Of a stretch of DNA of 41,665 bases, positions 25,717 to 35,352 are shown piece by piece; position 1 is the stretch's first letter; each line of letters starts with the position of its first letter. The stretch lies in NCBI GenBank assembly GCA_030587435.1, contig JAUQZC010000162.1, positions 1 to 41,665 on the forward strand, in the 5' to 3' direction. Below the pieces are notes generated by a model. The model was not told where the DNA came from and did no database searches. It saw only the letters and a list, made by a program, of their open reading frames with translations. Both the position numbers and the translations under genes were made by a program. This DNA is from Candidatus Baldrarchaeota archaeon. Its GTDB lineage: Archaea > Asgardarchaeota > Baldrarchaeia > Baldrarchaeales > DXJG01.

Positions 25717-28700
25717 CTATTCGTCTTTTTTCTCTTTTTCTATTTCTTCTTTTATCTCCTCTGGAAGCTTCACACCAGTCAATTTTTCGATAGTTTCGGC
25801 AGTTTCCTTTAAAGTTTCCTCTCCGGCTTCAACTAATTCTTCCTCTATTTCTCCCTCTAATACTTCTACTTCTAGCTCTTCTCTGCTTGGTGTTGGGGCT
25901 TCTTCTAGGATAATACGGTAATCTCTTCTTATAAAGTCACTTACAATCTCTTTTCTATCCCTAACTTTTCCAAGTTTCAGAGGCTTTCCCCGCTCTAATC
26001 TCTTTGAAATACTCCTAACAAGTCTAACAAAAGGTGGAAACCTGAAATAAAAGTACCATGAAGCAACTCCGCCCATAACAACCACTGCAGAACCACTACC
26101 AAGCGCTAAAGCCTTTAAGCTAAGCATGACAGCTGACGGTTTAGAAACTACACTAATCGTTATAGTAGAGGTTTCATAGAAATCTTTCTGAGCAATTATA
26201 ACGATATCATAAGGCTCTTCTCTTGCTGGTGGAGCTTTTAAAGTTATTATGTATGTTCCATTCCCCAGATCTATTAAGGTTCCATTTCCAAATTCCCAAG
26301 AATAACTTACATTTGCGCCAGAAATTAACGCATTATGCCATGTATCATTGTAATAAACTCGTATTGTAAATTTAGATTTCTCAATTGTGCTAATTACAAG
26401 GGTCTCAGCAGTTAGTTTAGTTGGTATTTTAATAACTATCAGCGTTATGGTTGCTGTTTGCGTTTCATAGCCAGATTTGAAAGCAGTAATAGTAATGGTA
26501 TAAGCGTCAAAAGGCAAGTTTACAGTTGATATAGTTATTATGTATGTTCCATTCCCCAGATCTTCCATGTGTCCAACACCATACCTCCACGAATAAACCA
26601 CGCTAGCATTGGTAATTCCCATATTATCTTTGGTGTTATTGTAGTAAACTCTAACTATAGCAGTGTCACCAATTGGTGTCATAACCTCATATTTTTCAAC
26701 TACGAGGTCGGTGGGTAAAACTGTAACCAAAATTACAATATCTGTATAAGCATCAGCGTAACCAACTTTACTGGCATAAAAAGTAATCTTATAAGCTCCT
26801 GAAGCAGGTGGAGTTAAATTAAGTAAGTAATATCCATCCCCAAGTTCAATCAGTTGGCCGCTTCCAAATTCCCACATATAAATGACTGTTGCATTTACGA
26901 TACCTTTACCGGTGAAAGTATCATTATAACAAACACTTAAAGAAAAAGATCTTCCGGTATAAACAGTCAGATTTTTCACCGGTGAAATAAGCTCTGTACG
27001 ATCCTGTACTTCAACTCTAACGATAACAGAATGATTCTCGTATCCATATTTCTGAGCAACAATAGTCACATTATAGATTCCAATGTCAGGAGCTTTACTG
27101 CTATCAAGATCCACAATGTACCAACCACCACTATACAACATCTTACCTGAACCGCCAATCCAAGAATAGGATACATCAGCATCTGCAACACTTTCATTAG
27201 TATCTATGTCCAAAAAGCGAACTCTAACAGTAATGAAATCACCTCGGTAAACAAAGTATTTTGATTTATCGGAAGTAAGTGAAGTTCTATGAATAACGAT
27301 GAAAAGATCACCGGCAAGATATCCCGCCTCTTCACCATTACTCCAAGAAATAGAAATACTATACTTACCAGCAGAGGCATTATTCGCGCTCAAAACAAAT
27401 TCTGAAGTATTACCCCAACCTTGCGGATCTAAACTATTTGTTATGTTGGAAAACCACTTAGACCCGTTTGGAAAATAGACAGTAATATTAAGAACACCGT
27501 TATTTGCCGGTACATTACCATTTTTATCGGTTACGCGAACACATATCCTAACCTTAGTTGATTCATTAACATAGAAACTTGGAAGAGAACCAGCATCCTT
27601 CCATGTGTTCTCGTCAACGTCCCAATATTGAACTTTAAACTCCCTAACATAGTTATTCGAAATTAAATAAATAGTCCAAACACCATAATGACCAGTATCG
27701 CTTACATCACATTTAAAAACTTTCCCTGAAGGCGTAATATATTCGTAAGCATGTGGATCACTTGTATTAAATTGCTCATAACCATAAGAATCCAGCACAG
27801 AAGTTACATTCCAATCTAAAGGATAACTAACATTAAAGTAATATGTAATATATGGATCAGGAAGTTGTCTAGCTAAAAACGTTAATACCCACTCAACATT
27901 CCCCCCGTTTGAGGCAAAGAATTCTGAGGAATCTGTTTGAGTAGAATGAGTGATGTAAACTGTTGTGTTTGCGCACAAAGTAATTGTTCCATCAACAAGA
28001 GGGGATGAAAGAAAAGTAAAGTTTACATCACTAATCCATGGAACAGATGTTTCCAGTACCGCTTCACCATTACCAAACCCTAAATCCGATACAGTTACGC
28101 TATTTGAAAGATTGCGGGCTTCAGCAAAATTCAAGTTTACTTGAGAAGGCTTAGCTAAACATTCTAAGAAGAGTTGAACATTATCGTAGCAAATAATGTC
28201 GTGAGTAAGGTCAATTGTTCCTCCATTTCCTAAAACTCCAACAGCTATTGTGATGTTCTGAGGTGTAGAAAATATTGTAGGATCTATCGGAATCTCAATG
28301 GTCTGAACAGAACCAACTACAGTGTTTTTAAACGATTGTGTGTAGGTATAAGTGTTTATGTCAGCAAAAACCCAAATTGCCAGAAATAGTTTATTTCCTT
28401 CGGGTGGGGCTTGTGTTAAATCGACGGCATAAAAATTAACTTTGATGGTTGCACTAACTACGGTTCCTTCGTTCACATAAACAGTTTCATTCCACCTAGC
28501 AAATTCATCTTTATCAATTAGTGAACCAGCGGTTAAATTAAATACTATGGCTCCTCCAGTATTAATTGGTGAAGATGCATTCCAATAGCTTTGTATTTCT
28601 CCTGTAGTCCTATTTCCATCATCTAGTTCTTCATAGTACTGCCATGGAGTGGGAGGTTCTCCTGTTGCAGAATTTCCATTTTCGAATGTGCCGTTAATAA

Positions 28701-28968
28701 TCCAGTTCTTTTTATGAAGCAAATTGTAGACTCTCGTGTAGACCTTGGTCGATCTCCATTCGGCTGGTATGGTTATGGTTGTATTATCCGGTAGAGGGCC
28801 GATTGCAGTATCGCTAAACGTACCCTCGCTATACTCAATCACAGGTCTTGGGGTTCCTGTGTTTTGATATGTTGTTGGTTGAGCGATGGTAGGTCGAATA
28901 GCAGGTTGTTGTAATAGTAGAAGTACAAATGCTAAACTAAATATTATGATAATCGGTCTTTTTAGCAT
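25717..28968 (-). CDS. large surface protein with Ig-like repeats, one membrane anchor and cytoplasmic tail
   Basis: 1083 residues. Signal peptide 1-30 (RPIIIIFSLAFVLLLLQQ). Residues ~75-285 look like a carbohydrate-binding-type jelly roll. After a middle region, four tandem ~95-residue Ig-like beta domains follow from ~560 to ~945, each with a start like GDFITVRVRFLD, a V-x-Y-x-W strand (ADVSYSWIG), a GNGTYIITI strand and an end such as ITAFKSGYETQTATIT. Many N-x-S/T sites suggest glycosylation. One membrane helix lies near 950-975 (ALGSGSAVVVMGGVASWYFY), then a ~104-residue tail, first basic (FVRLVRSISKRLERGK), then acidic with EELVEAGEETL. The tail matches that of the 29232-34154 protein. 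It is probably a receptor or adhesin facing outward. No enzyme motif is seen. Confidence 0.85.
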   Translation of the reverse strand: MLKRPIIIIFSLAFVLLLLQQPAIRPTIAQPTTYQNTGTPRPVIEYSEGTFSDTAIGPLPDNTTITIPAEWRSTKVYTRVYNLLHKKNWIINGTFENGNSATGEPPTPWQYYEELDDGNRTTGEIQSYWNASSPINTGGAIVFNLTAGSLIDKDEFARWNETVYVNEGTVVSATIKVNFYAVDLTQAPPEGNKLFLAIWVFADINTYTYTQSFKNTVVGSVQTIEIPIDPTIFSTPQNITIAVGVLGNGGTIDLTHDIICYDNVQLFLECLAKPSQVNLNFAEARNLSNSVTVSDLGFGNGEAVLETSVPWISDVNFTFLSSPLVDGTITLCANTTVYITHSTQTDSSEFFASNGGNVEWVLTFLARQLPDPYITYYFNVSYPLDWNVTSVLDSYGYEQFNTSDPHAYEYITPSGKVFKCDVSDTGHYGVWTIYLISNNYVREFKVQYWDVDENTWKDAGSLPSFYVNESTKVRICVRVTDKNGNVPANNGVLNITVYFPNGSKWFSNITNSLDPQGWGNTSEFVLSANNASAGKYSISISWSNGEEAGYLAGDLFIVIHRTSLTSDKSKYFVYRGDFITVRVRFLDIDTNESVADADVSYSWIGGSGKMLYSGGWYIVDLDSSKAPDIGIYNVTIVAQKYGYENHSVIVRVEVQDRTELISPVKNLTVYTGRSFSLSVCYNDTFTGKGIVNATVIYMWEFGSGQLIELGDGYYLLNLTPPASGAYKITFYASKVGYADAYTDIVILVTVLPTDLVVEKYEVMTPIGDTAIVRVYYNNTKDNMGITNASVVYSWRYGVGHMEDLGNGTYIITISTVNLPFDAYTITITAFKSGYETQTATITLIVIKIPTKLTAETLVISTIEKSKFTIRVYYNDTWHNALISGANVSYSWEFGNGTLIDLGNGTYIITLKAPPAREEPYDIVIIAQKDFYETSTITISVVSKPSAVMLSLKALALGSGSAVVVMGGVASWYFYFRFPPFVRLVRSISKRLERGKPLKLGKVRDRKEIVSDFIRRDYRIILEEAPTPSREELEVEVLEGEIEEELVEAGEETLKETAETIEKLTGVKLPEEIKEEIEKEKKDE

Positions 28969-29083
28969 TTTTATCGCCTAACTTTATCACATACGATAAT
29001 ATTGTCCTGTCTATCTCAGATTTAGACGAAAATCGTATACAGATCCTATATGGATTGAAATTAAAGAAAATGGTAAGTGGATG

Positions 29084-29092
29084 TTATATAAA
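29084..29092 (-). promoter_or_regulatory. TATA box upstream of the 1083-residue surface protein
   Basis: Read on the minus strand this is TTTATATAA. It predicts an RNA start near 29062 and a leader of about 95 bases, so the second surface gene probably has its own promoter. The rest of the 263-base gap between the two surface genes shows nothing else. Confidence 0.45.
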
Positions 29093-29231
29093 TTATTGTC
29101 GTAATAACTATTATAAATATTTTCTTCGACATTAAACTCGAGATATAAAGAAAAGCTATCAAAAAACAAAACTATTTTTCAAAAAACTTCAGTTTGGAAT
29201 TTCCTTGTATAAAAAATATGTGTGGTTGGTT

Positions 29232-32200
29232 TTATTCCTCTGTTTCTCTTTCTGTTTCTTCTTCCTCTTCCTTCTCAACTTCTTCCTCTATTTCTTCAAC
29301 CTCTTCTTCCTCTTCTTCTAATAGTCGTTTTAACTCTCTTAGTGCCTCTATACCCGTTAATGTTTCAATGGTTTCGGTAACTTCTCTTAATGTTTCTTCT
29401 CCTGCCTCAACTAGTTCCTCCGAGATTTCCTCTACTTCTGGGACTTCTACTTCTACTTCTTCTCTTTCTAAGAATGCTGGAGGTACTATGGTGCCATAAT
29501 CTCTTCTAATTAAGTCGCGTATGATTTCTTCTCTCTCACGTACTTTTCCAAATTTTGGAGATTTACCTCTAATTAGTCTTTTAGAAATGCTTCGTGTAAG
29601 TCGAACAAATGCTGGGAATCTAAAGTAGAAGTACCATGAAGCGGCAAGAGCGAAAATACCTGCTGCAACCCCTGAACCAGTTAAAAGTCCCATAAGAAGT
29701 ACTTTCATTGGCATTACTGGTTTTGGCTCAACTCTTAAGTAAAGTTGTATTTGTTGTTCCTCGTAATGTTCCTTTGATAATACTAAAGTTAAGTTGTAAG
29801 TTGTAGTTTCAAGTTCATGCGTATCGATTTTAACGGTGTAATTTCCGCCACCAACTTCATAGAATACAACTACCGTACCGTTGGGGAATATTAAGTAAAC
29901 AGTTGCTCCCTCTATTTTTTCATTGTGAAGGAGATCTATGTATTCAACGGTTATATTAAAGGCACCTCCTTCGATTATGCTAATTACTTGACCAGTGATG
30001 TTAGCTCCAATTATATATAATCGATAATTCGTTGGGATTGGCAATATTTCAACCATAACAGTTATGGTAGAGGTTTCATAGTTCGTTCTTGATGCATTTA
30101 TTTGCACCGCGTAGGTTCCAATGTCTAGAAATGTAGTGTCAAATGTAATCGTGTAAATACCGTTGCCCTTTTCTCTTATTTCTGGAGGTCTAGTTAAATT
30201 AGATACTATCAATGCGTAATCAATTGTAACGTTGTGGTCAACATCCCAAACCTGAATAGTAATATTCCCTATCTGCGTAAAGTAGACCGCCGGTGAAGAA
30301 ACAATGTCGATTCTAGTTTTAATCAATCTTATTCTCACGGTTACCAATTTGCTACTTTCCTTATAGTTGTGACGTGACGCTGACACACTAATGACATATT
30401 CCCCTATAGGTACAGTTTCGGTTACTAGCGAAATCCTATATTTTCCACCACCAATGGTTTCAATTTCATAGCCATAAGGCCAATCAACCACTACTAAAGC
30501 ATCGTCAATGCCTTGACTGTGATTTAAGTCATTATATAAAATTGTGAGGTTGAAAAGATCTCCGATCGGCACTGAGTAATCTGTTTCAAGAATCACTATA
30601 TCTGTTGAAACTTCAACTACATGTATTTTAATAATGCATGTCGCTGGTTTAACTACGGTTGAATCAAAAACTACAAGAATATTATAAACACCAATGCTAA
30701 CTTTTGATGAGTCAAAGACAAAAACATAGCTACCATTTTTAAGATCGATATGTGTTAAAGCTAAAACAGTTAAATTATAGTTAACGGTAGCGCCAGGAAC
30801 CCCTATACCAGTTCTATTATTGATATAGTTAATGGTGATGTTCTGCCAGTCGCCCCAGACAACAAATACTTCGACGGACCGCGGACTTACATCGCTTTCC
30901 TGCCTTGAGACAGCTATAAAGATACTTATAGATCGACCAATATATCCAGAAGCATCGAAAGTCATGGTTAAGGAGTAGTTTCCAGCTATTGGAATTTCAC
31001 TTGTTGAAATCTCTATAATATAAGTTCCATTATTTAAGCTGGAATTAACTGAATAACTTCCAATCCAAATAACATCTACACTAGCACCTGTAATCCCAGT
31101 TCCAGTTTCATTATCAAGATAGTTCACTTTTATAGTAGCATTTTCAAACCAAATAACGGTAAGTGACGTTGGGGTCACTAGACGTGATTCTCTTTCTTTT
31201 ATAACAACTTGTATCGATGTGGAGTTTATCGTATAAGTGGGAGTATCAAAAGTTATAGTTAACATGTATATACCGACGCTAATTTCACTTGTTGAAATCT
31301 CTATAATATAAGTTCCATTATTTAAGCTGGAATTAACGAAATAGCTTCCAGCCCAGTCAACTGTTACTGTAGCATTTGCAATTCCACCTTGGGTTACAGC
31401 ATCAAGATAATTTATCCTTACTGTTGCATTTTTCAGCCAAGTAACGGTAAGCGATAAATTCGCAGGATACAGCACTTCTAGTAAAGTGTGTCTTTCCCAA
31501 ATGACAACTGTTACAGGGCTTACTTCCCAAGACTGATGCAATGTCTTATTTGCGCGGAATATTAAGCTATAAACTGTTGCCATAGGAGCTGAGGCGTTCA
31601 CTATGGCGGTGTAGTTTCCATCGTTATCGGGGTCAGTCATAGTTACCCACTGATCTAACCATTCCACGTAAACTTTCACGGTTGCATCTAATACTGGAGA
31701 ACCGTTATACAACTCGTATTTGAACCAGACAGTGAAATTCTCATTGTAACCGACGTATATCGCTAAACTTTCAGGAGAATATTTTGTCTTATAGACGAAG
31801 AGAAACCTTATGGTTATGCTTCTTGTTTCGTAGAATGATTTGCTCGCTGTTAATTCGATACCTTGATAGCCTGCAGTTAAACCAGTGGTATTGAAGTAAA
31901 CAACGTAATGCCCAGTCTCTACTTCTCTCACGTCTAGAATTCGGTCATTCCAAGTTCCATTAGCAGTAATAGTAGCACCCGCAATTCCAGTTCTAGTATC
32001 TGCTCTTTCATAATATAGATCGACTGTTAAGTTGTCGCCTATTGGGACGGGTATTCCATATTCGGGAGCTTGAGGCGAACTAAGCACAGCTCTATAATAA
32101 ACATCTAAAGTAAATGTGATGCTTGCGGAATCGTAGTACGTTTTCTGAGCCGTAATTACAATTATGTAACGTCCATTTCCAGCGAGTTGCGACGTGTTTA

Positions 32201-34154
32201 ACGTAACTTCGTATTCACCCGTACCTTTATCGGCAAGGGTAAGGTCTCCAGTTGTCCAATTACATGTCACAGTTGCACCCGTAAGCAGTTTTCCAGAATC
32301 CTCGTCATGAAATCTAACAGTTAACAGAACTAAATCACCATAATAGGCTTCAGCTTGTAGATCAGTTCTTGCATCAGGTGGATTCCATATTGAAAGTGAT
32401 GTCCGATGGATTACTGAAAACTGTCTTTGTAAGTCCCCTGCTTCAACTTGGCTGTTCCAGTGAACCTCAACCGTGTATAAATCCCCAGTAGTATTAGTAC
32501 CCCCAACAGTTATATTCTCAGAAATTACATAGCCATTTGCATCTGGAGTAACCAGAGCAGTGTACCAAACAGTGCCATTAGAGAAGTAAATAGTTATGTT
32601 AGCAGCATATGATGTTACATCTGGTGGAGGTAATCCTGAAGAATTAAGAATTCTAGCAACAACCCTGGTGATATTGGATGGTCTAAATGTTGTTGAATTT
32701 TCCCATTGATTAGTTGCTGCGTTGTAAACCTGTGTCCAAACGTCATAAACATAATTGGGCGATTTTGCCTTAAGAATCCAATAGCCATCAGGAGTATCAC
32801 TAATCAAATACACTGGAACTTCTATATAACCATCCCCTGGATTACCACCACTACAATTAACAATACGATTCACAGTGGGTGTTGTAGGCTCAGCAACAAA
32901 GGTAACATTCCAATCCAAAGGAATACTTAAATTAAACTTATATTGCCCATAATAACTTGGAACATGTACCCAAACATAAAAACTCCACTCAGCATCTGTC
33001 CCATTATAAATAGCAAGGTTTAATCCTTGAGCAGCTAAATCCATATCATAAAGCGTATAGTCCTGTTTCTTTATATACAAAGTCAAATCAGCTTTAAACG
33101 TAACATAAATATCATGATCCAAACCTAGGCCCGTAGACGGGGCCCAAGTAAAGTTAGCAATAACGGGAGAACTGATCCACGTATTAGTCTCGGTAACTGA
33201 TCCTGTGCCATAATCTATATTTTGAACAGGTAAACCATTCATATTAAGGTTTACATCAGATGGTCTAGCCTTGGCAGCAACAAACACCCTAACATTATCA
33301 ATCATTAATCTAGGCCGAATATCTGGGTTATACCCAACGTCTTCGGTTGCTTCTAAGGCCACACGAATGGTTGTACCTGCAGTATTTATTAACGAGGCAT
33401 TAAACGATATAATACCAGTAGAATACCACGTATTTTCAGCTGAGATAGCATCAAAGTGAATATCCCAAACTAATGTTCCACCGATATAGACCGATAGTTT
33501 AAACATTCCTGTCATTTCCCACGTCGAATCGGTACTTGCATTATATTCCAATATAAATCCAGCCCAAACAACTTCTCCTCGGGGGACTGTGAAGTCTTGC
33601 TCAAAATAAGCCATGTCTCCTTGATCATAGTAATAAAAGGTACCCTGGGCAGTAGTCGTTTCTCGACCATCCTCACCAAGCAGTATGCAATCGTCTCCAC
33701 TTCCGTGTCCATCATCAACCCACAAGGCAAAAATGTTATTTTGACGAAGAGGACCACCAGCATCAACAGTGCCATTAATCCAAGGATCTTGCGTGTTTTG
33801 GAAACCAGTGTTGTTTACCCATGTTCTGTTTTCAGTTAATTCATATACGTAAACGTTAAGTTTGTATCCTTGCCAAGTTTCGGGTAATACCATTTCTGCG
33901 GTGTCCCACGTTGTAGTATTTGATGTTGAATTGTAGTATAGGGTTATTTGTCGGCTTGTGTTGGATCCTTGAGCCCACTTCATTACTGTTAATGGGGATG
34001 TGGTGGTAGAATAGTCGTTTGATGAGGATGTATTTGTGCTTGCCTCAGCTATTGCAGAGTTATTACTTCCATTAAAAGGCAATAATAAAATAATTAACAT
34101 CAAAGTTGATATTAATACGAATTTCCTAATCTTTAAACTTGATTTTTTAATCAT
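29232..34154 (-). CDS. giant surface protein with nine Ig-like repeats, membrane anchor and conserved tail
   Basis: About 1640 residues from the ATG at 34154, behind GGGGAGCGAATAA; an in-frame upstream ATG falls inside the preceding gene. Signal peptide ~1-30 (KFVLISTLMLIILLLPF). The first ~550 residues hold a jelly-roll-like region and a beta-rich part as in the paralogue. Then nine Ig-like domains of ~95 residues run to ~1490; repeats four and five share NSSLNNGTYIIEISTSEI and a 57-base identical stretch. A membrane helix (GLLTGSGVAAGIFALAASWY) is followed by a ~125-residue tail, basic then strongly acidic, ending in a Glu-rich run. In the first 40 tail residues about 28 match the smaller paralogue. 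The start codon lies one base past the stop of the longin/winged-helix gene, so surface protein and GTPase partners are translated from one message. Confidence 0.87.
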   Translation of the reverse strand: MIKKSSLKIRKFVLISTLMLIILLLPFNGSNNSAIAEASTNTSSSNDYSTTTSPLTVMKWAQGSNTSRQITLYYNSTSNTTTWDTAEMVLPETWQGYKLNVYVYELTENRTWVNNTGFQNTQDPWINGTVDAGGPLRQNNIFALWVDDGHGSGDDCILLGEDGRETTTAQGTFYYYDQGDMAYFEQDFTVPRGEVVWAGFILEYNASTDSTWEMTGMFKLSVYIGGTLVWDIHFDAISAENTWYSTGIISFNASLINTAGTTIRVALEATEDVGYNPDIRPRLMIDNVRVFVAAKARPSDVNLNMNGLPVQNIDYGTGSVTETNTWISSPVIANFTWAPSTGLGLDHDIYVTFKADLTLYIKKQDYTLYDMDLAAQGLNLAIYNGTDAEWSFYVWVHVPSYYGQYKFNLSIPLDWNVTFVAEPTTPTVNRIVNCSGGNPGDGYIEVPVYLISDTPDGYWILKAKSPNYVYDVWTQVYNAATNQWENSTTFRPSNITRVVARILNSSGLPPPDVTSYAANITIYFSNGTVWYTALVTPDANGYVISENITVGGTNTTGDLYTVEVHWNSQVEAGDLQRQFSVIHRTSLSIWNPPDARTDLQAEAYYGDLVLLTVRFHDEDSGKLLTGATVTCNWTTGDLTLADKGTGEYEVTLNTSQLAGNGRYIIVITAQKTYYDSASITFTLDVYYRAVLSSPQAPEYGIPVPIGDNLTVDLYYERADTRTGIAGATITANGTWNDRILDVREVETGHYVVYFNTTGLTAGYQGIELTASKSFYETRSITIRFLFVYKTKYSPESLAIYVGYNENFTVWFKYELYNGSPVLDATVKVYVEWLDQWVTMTDPDNDGNYTAIVNASAPMATVYSLIFRANKTLHQSWEVSPVTVVIWERHTLLEVLYPANLSLTVTWLKNATVRINYLDAVTQGGIANATVTVDWAGSYFVNSSLNNGTYIIEISTSEISVGIYMLTITFDTPTYTINSTSIQVVIKERESRLVTPTSLTVIWFENATIKVNYLDNETGTGITGASVDVIWIGSYSVNSSLNNGTYIIEISTSEIPIAGNYSLTMTFDASGYIGRSISIFIAVSRQESDVSPRSVEVFVVWGDWQNITINYINNRTGIGVPGATVNYNLTVLALTHIDLKNGSYVFVFDSSKVSIGVYNILVVFDSTVVKPATCIIKIHVVEVSTDIVILETDYSVPIGDLFNLTILYNDLNHSQGIDDALVVVDWPYGYEIETIGGGKYRISLVTETVPIGEYVISVSASRHNYKESSKLVTVRIRLIKTRIDIVSSPAVYFTQIGNITIQVWDVDHNVTIDYALIVSNLTRPPEIREKGNGIYTITFDTTFLDIGTYAVQINASRTNYETSTITVMVEILPIPTNYRLYIIGANITGQVISIIEGGAFNITVEYIDLLHNEKIEGATVYLIFPNGTVVVFYEVGGGNYTVKIDTHELETTTYNLTLVLSKEHYEEQQIQLYLRVEPKPVMPMKVLLMGLLTGSGVAAGIFALAASWYFYFRFPAFVRLTRSISKRLIRGKSPKFGKVREREEIIRDLIRRDYGTIVPPAFLEREEVEVEVPEVEEISEELVEAGEETLREVTETIETLTGIEALRELKRLLEEEEEEVEEIEEEVEKEEEEETERETEE
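30993..31337. repeat. pair of identical 57-base copies inside the giant surface gene
   Basis: Positions 30993-31049 and 31281-31337 are identical over 57 bases, 288 bases apart, which is one Ig-like repeat unit. They encode the same part of repeats four and five. Other repeat units have drifted much more, so this pair looks recently duplicated or kept alike by gene conversion. Confidence 0.9.
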
Positions 34155-34155
34155 T

Positions 34156-35352
34156 TTATTCGCTCCCCAATCCCAATTCTCTAAATAGTTCACGCACTCT
34201 TCTAATGGGTGCTGTTGGAGTTATTCTTATTCCATGTAGTCTCATGTACATTTCGCCTAAAAGCTCTAAGTGTCTTTTAGCAACTTCTCGTGGAATTTCG
34301 CCCTCCATAACTCTACGTTGAAGTTTATCTACAAGGTATTCGGGGAAAAACACCTTAAATGTTACGTCGCTTTTAAGTATAGCATATTCTTCTCCGTCGA
34401 CTTCGTAAAATGATATGACATCGAGTAGTTCCATTCTTCTTAAAAGGTCTTTTGCATCGTTTTCGTCTATATGGGTTTTCTCAGCTATTTCGCTAATTTT
34501 ACCAACGTTTTCTCTTAACACTAAGAGAAGTTGGTAAGCCATTCTATTTAAGAAAAATTTTGCAAGGGATTCGTTGTCTTCGGAGTTATCTGCAAATGGA
34601 TCATATGATCTAGTGAAAAAGTTTTTCACGTCTTCAATATATTGCTTTGAAATCTGTGGGGGGATTTCTCCCAATTCTGTAAGTTCTAATATTCGTGTCG
34701 GAGGAACTCTATACATAATTGCATCTTGAATTAAAAATACCACGTCTTTTAAAATGCTCCCGTCTTGGGTTCTAACATCTTCAACTATTACAAGTCCAGA
34801 TCGCTTAAATGGTCTGATAAAAATGTTAACGTTGTCTATTGTTCTTCCAGTTTCAAACTCTACTTCTTCTTGAAGTCTTTTAAGAGTATAAGGTTTTTCA
34901 ATTAACTTTTTAGTGAGAGCGTATTGTCTTAGAGGATCAGCAAAAATATGAAACAGCATTTGCTCGTAGGTTAGAGGTGTAGTTGTCTTTAATTCTTCAA
35001 AGGTTTTTCTAATAAATTCCTCTGCTTCTTCTCTACCCATGATACTTAGTTGTGAGAAGAGGTTTTCAGCGCTCTGAGGAAGTATTTCAGCGTACTCAAG
35101 AGGTTCTTCCGCTTCGTCCAAAAGAACAACTAAGCATCTTTGAGGTTCAACCTCTATCCCAGAGAAGTAGCTTACAATTCTTTTATCACCAATTGACATA
35201 GACATAAAACCGGCAGTACCTCCACCAATTGCATGGCTTGTAAAAATCTTCATAGCTTCTGCTCTCGACAAATCAGCATCTATAGGATATTTATATTCAA
35301 TTCTCGCCCCCTCTATGGGGTCCCAATACAAAAGTACTATAGCTTTAGGCAA
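34156..35352 (-). CDS. longin-domain protein with winged-helix domains
   Basis: 398 residues, TTG start at 35352. Residues 1-~125 are longin-like (MPKAIVLLYWDPIEGARIEY, GDKRIVSYFSGIEV, CLVVLLDEAEE, then a helix SAENLFSQL). Two helical segments with winged-helix shape follow: ~150-225 (LTKKLIEKPYTLKRLQEEVE, SGLVIVEDVRTQDG) and ~275-340 (AYQLLLVLRENVGKISEIAE, AKDLLRRMELLDVISFYEVD). The C-terminus is a helical pair ending in VRRVRELFRELGLGSE. The function is unknown. It overlaps the GTPase gene by 8 bases and its stop is one base from the giant surface protein's start. This strict coupling suggests a complex in which the longin protein bridges GTPase and receptor tail; that is inference. Confidence 0.8.
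   Translation of the reverse strand: MPKAIVLLYWDPIEGARIEYKYPIDADLSRAEAMKIFTSHAIGGGTAGFMSMSIGDKRIVSYFSGIEVEPQRCLVVLLDEAEEPLEYAEILPQSAENLFSQLSIMGREEAEEFIRKTFEELKTTTPLTYEQMLFHIFADPLRQYALTKKLIEKPYTLKRLQEEVEFETGRTIDNVNIFIRPFKRSGLVIVEDVRTQDGSILKDVVFLIQDAIMYRVPPTRILELTELGEIPPQISKQYIEDVKNFFTRSYDPFADNSEDNESLAKFFLNRMAYQLLLVLRENVGKISEIAEKTHIDENDAKDLLRRMELLDVISFYEVDGEEYAILKSDVTFKVFFPEYLVDKLQRRVMEGEIPREVAKRHLELLGEMYMRLHGIRITPTAPIRRVRELFRELGLGSE

Noticed and set aside
29194..29499. serine-rich frame antisense to the giant surface gene end
   Set aside because: It is the antisense of the Glu-rich tail; Glu codons read backwards give Ser/Thr-rich frames. Similar frames opposite the coiled-coil genes were dropped for the same reason.
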